In this document: positions 62,570 to 64,000 of the stretch, one piece after another
How the letters are laid out: each line of letters opens with the position of its first letter
Position numbering within the stretch: the stretch's first letter is position 1
Source of the DNA: JABMMZ01 sp964438995
Lineage (GTDB): Bacteria > Bacteroidota > Bacteroidia > NS11-12g > UBA955
Direction: 5' to 3'
DNA length: 64,000 nucleotides
Assembly (NCBI GenBank): GCA_964438995.1
Contig: CAYTMQ010000005.1
Coordinates: 124,001 to 188,000 of the forward strand
Notes under the pieces: model-generated
Seen by the model: the letters and a program-made list of their open reading frames with translations, nothing else
The model's database searches: none
What the model was told of the DNA's origin: nothing
Position numbers and translations under genes: made by a program

Positions 62570-62818
62570 TTACTTTCTAACGTAACGTTGACGGAATTTG
62601 TCAATTCTACCAGCAGTATCCACAAGGGTTTGTTTGCCTGTGAAGAAAGGGTGAGATTTGTCAGATATCTCCAATTTATACAAAGGATACTCTTTACCGT
62701 CTTCCCATACTGCAGTTTCTTTGGTTTCTACGCAGCTACGAGTTAGGAAAGAATGATCGCTAGTCAAATCTTTGAAAATTACGAATCGGTATGATGATGG
62801 ATGTATGCCTTCTTTCAT
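62570..62818 (-). CDS. rpmE2: 50S ribosomal protein L31 type B
   Basis: An 82-residue L31 protein of the zinc-free B type: it starts MKEGIHPSSYRFVIFKDL, has SHPFFTGKQ, and ends with a basic KFRQRYVRK. No CxxC pair, unlike type A L31. It binds the 50S subunit. ATG 62818 is preceded by an A-rich leader and a -7 box at 62842-62849. A terminator follows. Confidence 0.95.
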   Translation of the reverse strand: MKEGIHPSSYRFVIFKDLTSDHSFLTRSCVETKETAVWEDGKEYPLYKLEISDKSHPFFTGKQTLVDTAGRIDKFRQRYVRK

Positions 62819-62841
62819 GATTTTTCTTTTTTTTGGGAGTG

Positions 62842-62849
62842 CAAAGGTA
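62842..62849 (-). promoter_or_regulatory. -7 promoter box of rpmE2
   Basis: Minus-strand TACCTTTG (TAnnTTTG), 23 bases before ATG 62818. Confidence 0.5.
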
Positions 62850-63079
62850 TGAATAAAATAATTTAATGCAAAAAAAAATTGAAACTCTTTATCAGTAAAA
62901 TTTTAATTTTAAAAACGCTACCATGGTTTATAAAAGTAAAATAATTCCAAAACCTCAAGTTAACAAGCTTCAAAACTCTAATAATCAATACTATAACTCT
63001 ACCCCATTCAATTGTTCATAAAAAATCAAATCTTGTAAATAACCCTATCGCGGCTGTGCCTAATTTCGCTCTTTAATTT

Positions 63080-64000
63080 ATGGCGAATCAAGAAACCAAT
63101 TACTCAGAAGACAGTATTAGGTCGCTCGACTGGAAAGAGCATATCCGGTTAAGGCCGGGAATGTACATCGGAAAACTCGGAGATGGTTCTTCTGCCGACG
63201 ACGGTATCTATGTCCTAGTGAAGGAAATTATGGATAACTCCATAGATGAACACATGATGGGACATGGTAAGAAAATCGAAGTGACCATTTCTGAAAACAA
63301 AGTGATAGTGCGCGACTATGGTCGTGGTATTCCACTAGGTAAAGTAATAGATTGTGTGAGTAAAATCAACACAGGTGGTAAATACGATTCTGGCGCTTTC
63401 CAAAAATCTGTAGGCTTGAATGGTGTGGGTACAAAAGCTGTAAACGCATTGTCCTCTAAGTTTAGAGTGCAATCTTTTAGAGATGGCAAAACAAAGAAAG
63501 CTGAATTTGAGAAAGGTGAGCTAATTACCGATTATAAAGAGGAAAAGACGGATGAGAAAAATGGCACTCTTATCACTTTCGAACCTGATAACACCATTTT
63601 CAAAAACTACCGATTCATTCCAGAATTCTTAATTGAACAGGTATGGAATTATGCTTTTCTTAACTCTGGTTTAACCATTCAGTTCAACGGCCAAAATTAT
63701 TTATCTAAAAATGGTTTAAAAGACCTTTTAGAGAGAAAAGTAGATACCGAAACCATACTCTACCCTATTATGCACTTTAAAGAAGCCGACTTTGAAGTAG
63801 CCATTACTCACGGACATCAATATGGCGAAGAATACTATTCGTTTGTCAATGGTCAGTATACCACACAAGGAGGTACGCATTTAAGTGCGCTAAAAGAGGC
63901 GATGGTTAAAGTGGTGAGAGATTTTTACAAAAAAGATTTTGATGCTTCTGACGTTAGAACCTCTATTTCGGCTGCAATCGCCGTAAGGGTGCAAGAGCCA
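63080..64000 (+). CDS. parE: DNA topoisomerase IV subunit B, 3' end cut by window
   Basis: The first 307 residues of a type II topoisomerase ATPase subunit; the frame is open to the window's end. The GHKL ATP-binding motifs are visible: RLRPGMYIGKLGDG, the glutamate/asparagine box KEIMDNSIDEH, RDYGRGIPLGKV, and GLNGVGTKAVNALS. ParE is favoured over GyrB from the N-terminus (SLDWKEHIRLRPGMYIG) and the GKYDSGAFQKSVGLNGVG loop. It unlinks daughter chromosomes with ParC. A near-match -7 box (TAATTTCG, 63061-63068) lies 11 bases before ATG 63080. Confidence 0.9.
   Translation, partial: MANQETNYSEDSIRSLDWKEHIRLRPGMYIGKLGDGSSADDGIYVLVKEIMDNSIDEHMMGHGKKIEVTISENKVIVRDYGRGIPLGKVIDCVSKINTGGKYDSGAFQKSVGLNGVGTKAVNALSSKFRVQSFRDGKTKKAEFEKGELITDYKEEKTDEKNGTLITFEPDNTIFKNYRFIPEFLIEQVWNYAFLNSGLTIQFNGQNYLSKNGLKDLLERKVDTETILYPIMHFKEADFEVAITHGHQYGEEYYSFVNGQYTTQGGTHLSALKEAMVKVVRDFYKKDFDASDVRTSISAAIAVRVQEP

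Noticed and set aside
1..64000. Phage, transposon or integrative element
   Set aside because: No transposase, integrase, terminase or target-site duplication was found; gene content and strand organisation are those of an ordinary Bacteroidota chromosome.

Overview
The window is 64 kb of AT-rich chromosomal DNA from a member of the Bacteroidota, probably an aerobic, non-fermenting environmental heterotroph. The evidence is: a complete alternative complex III operon (actABCDEF); five large secreted proteins with type IX secretion (T9SS) C-terminal sorting domains; a TIGR03991-type GlmU; a CzcA-TolC fusion; ELWxxDGT and WG repeat proteins; an RRM-type RNA-binding protein; and repeated TAnnTTTG promoter boxes (the Bacteroidota sigma-A -7 element) a few bases ahead of start codons. 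The genus cannot be named from the sequence alone. No rRNA, tRNA, CRISPR array, insertion sequence, phage or integron was seen, so this is mostly core chromosome with lineage-specific secreted proteins.

Layout. 1-1629: a sulfur-flavoured trio (TauE/SafE permease cut by the window edge, TPMT-like methyltransferase, rhodanese lipoprotein). 1736-2941: thiolase. 2986-9459: an inorganic-carbon locus (small secreted protein of unknown function, dabA, dabB, SulP transporter). 9600-12308 (minus): WG-repeat protein, Nudix hydrolase, lipoprotein. 12422-17494 (plus): outer-membrane porin, WYL regulator, DinB protein, then a TetR / small protein / MFS efflux unit with its own operator. 17448-25216 (minus): MerR regulator, then a heavy-metal efflux operon (two small unknown proteins, CzcA-TolC fusion with a frameshift, membrane-fusion lipoprotein, CDF transporter). 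25319-34020 (minus): alternative complex III. 34206-39631: T9SS cargo proteins and a lipoprotein. 39738-44267: fmt, thioredoxin-like protein, zinc metalloprotease, RRM protein. 44311-47144 (minus): CoA-transferase subunit A, mnmD, ABC ATPase, unknown secreted protein. 47432-50763: two tandem ELWxxDGT T9SS proteins. 50936-55459: CPBP protease, LuxE/PaaK-like acyl synthetase, lipoprotein, dCTP deaminase, WD40 protein, phosphopantetheinyl transferase. 55533-60140: giant T9SS type-B protein. 60141-60505: a gene-free stretch with a heptanucleotide repeat and clustered hairpins. 60562-62818 (minus): tpiA, glmU-like, rpmE2. 63080-64000: start of parE.

How it fits together. The act operon oxidises quinol and passes electrons to cytochrome c; its terminal oxidase is not in this window. 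DabAB is expected to use ion-motive force to take up CO2/bicarbonate, with SulP as a second anion carrier. The czc operon exports divalent metals across both membranes, with CDF moving metal from cytoplasm to periplasm. Most genes lie in short operons with 4-base ATGA overlaps, and several divergent pairs share almost no intergenic DNA.

The points most worth a second look are the dab locus with its unknown secreted protein, the czcA frameshift and its internal signal-like segment, the two unknown genes heading the metal operon, the two divergent gene pairs whose ATG codons overlap (CATG), and the hairpin/repeat region at 60.1-60.5 kb.
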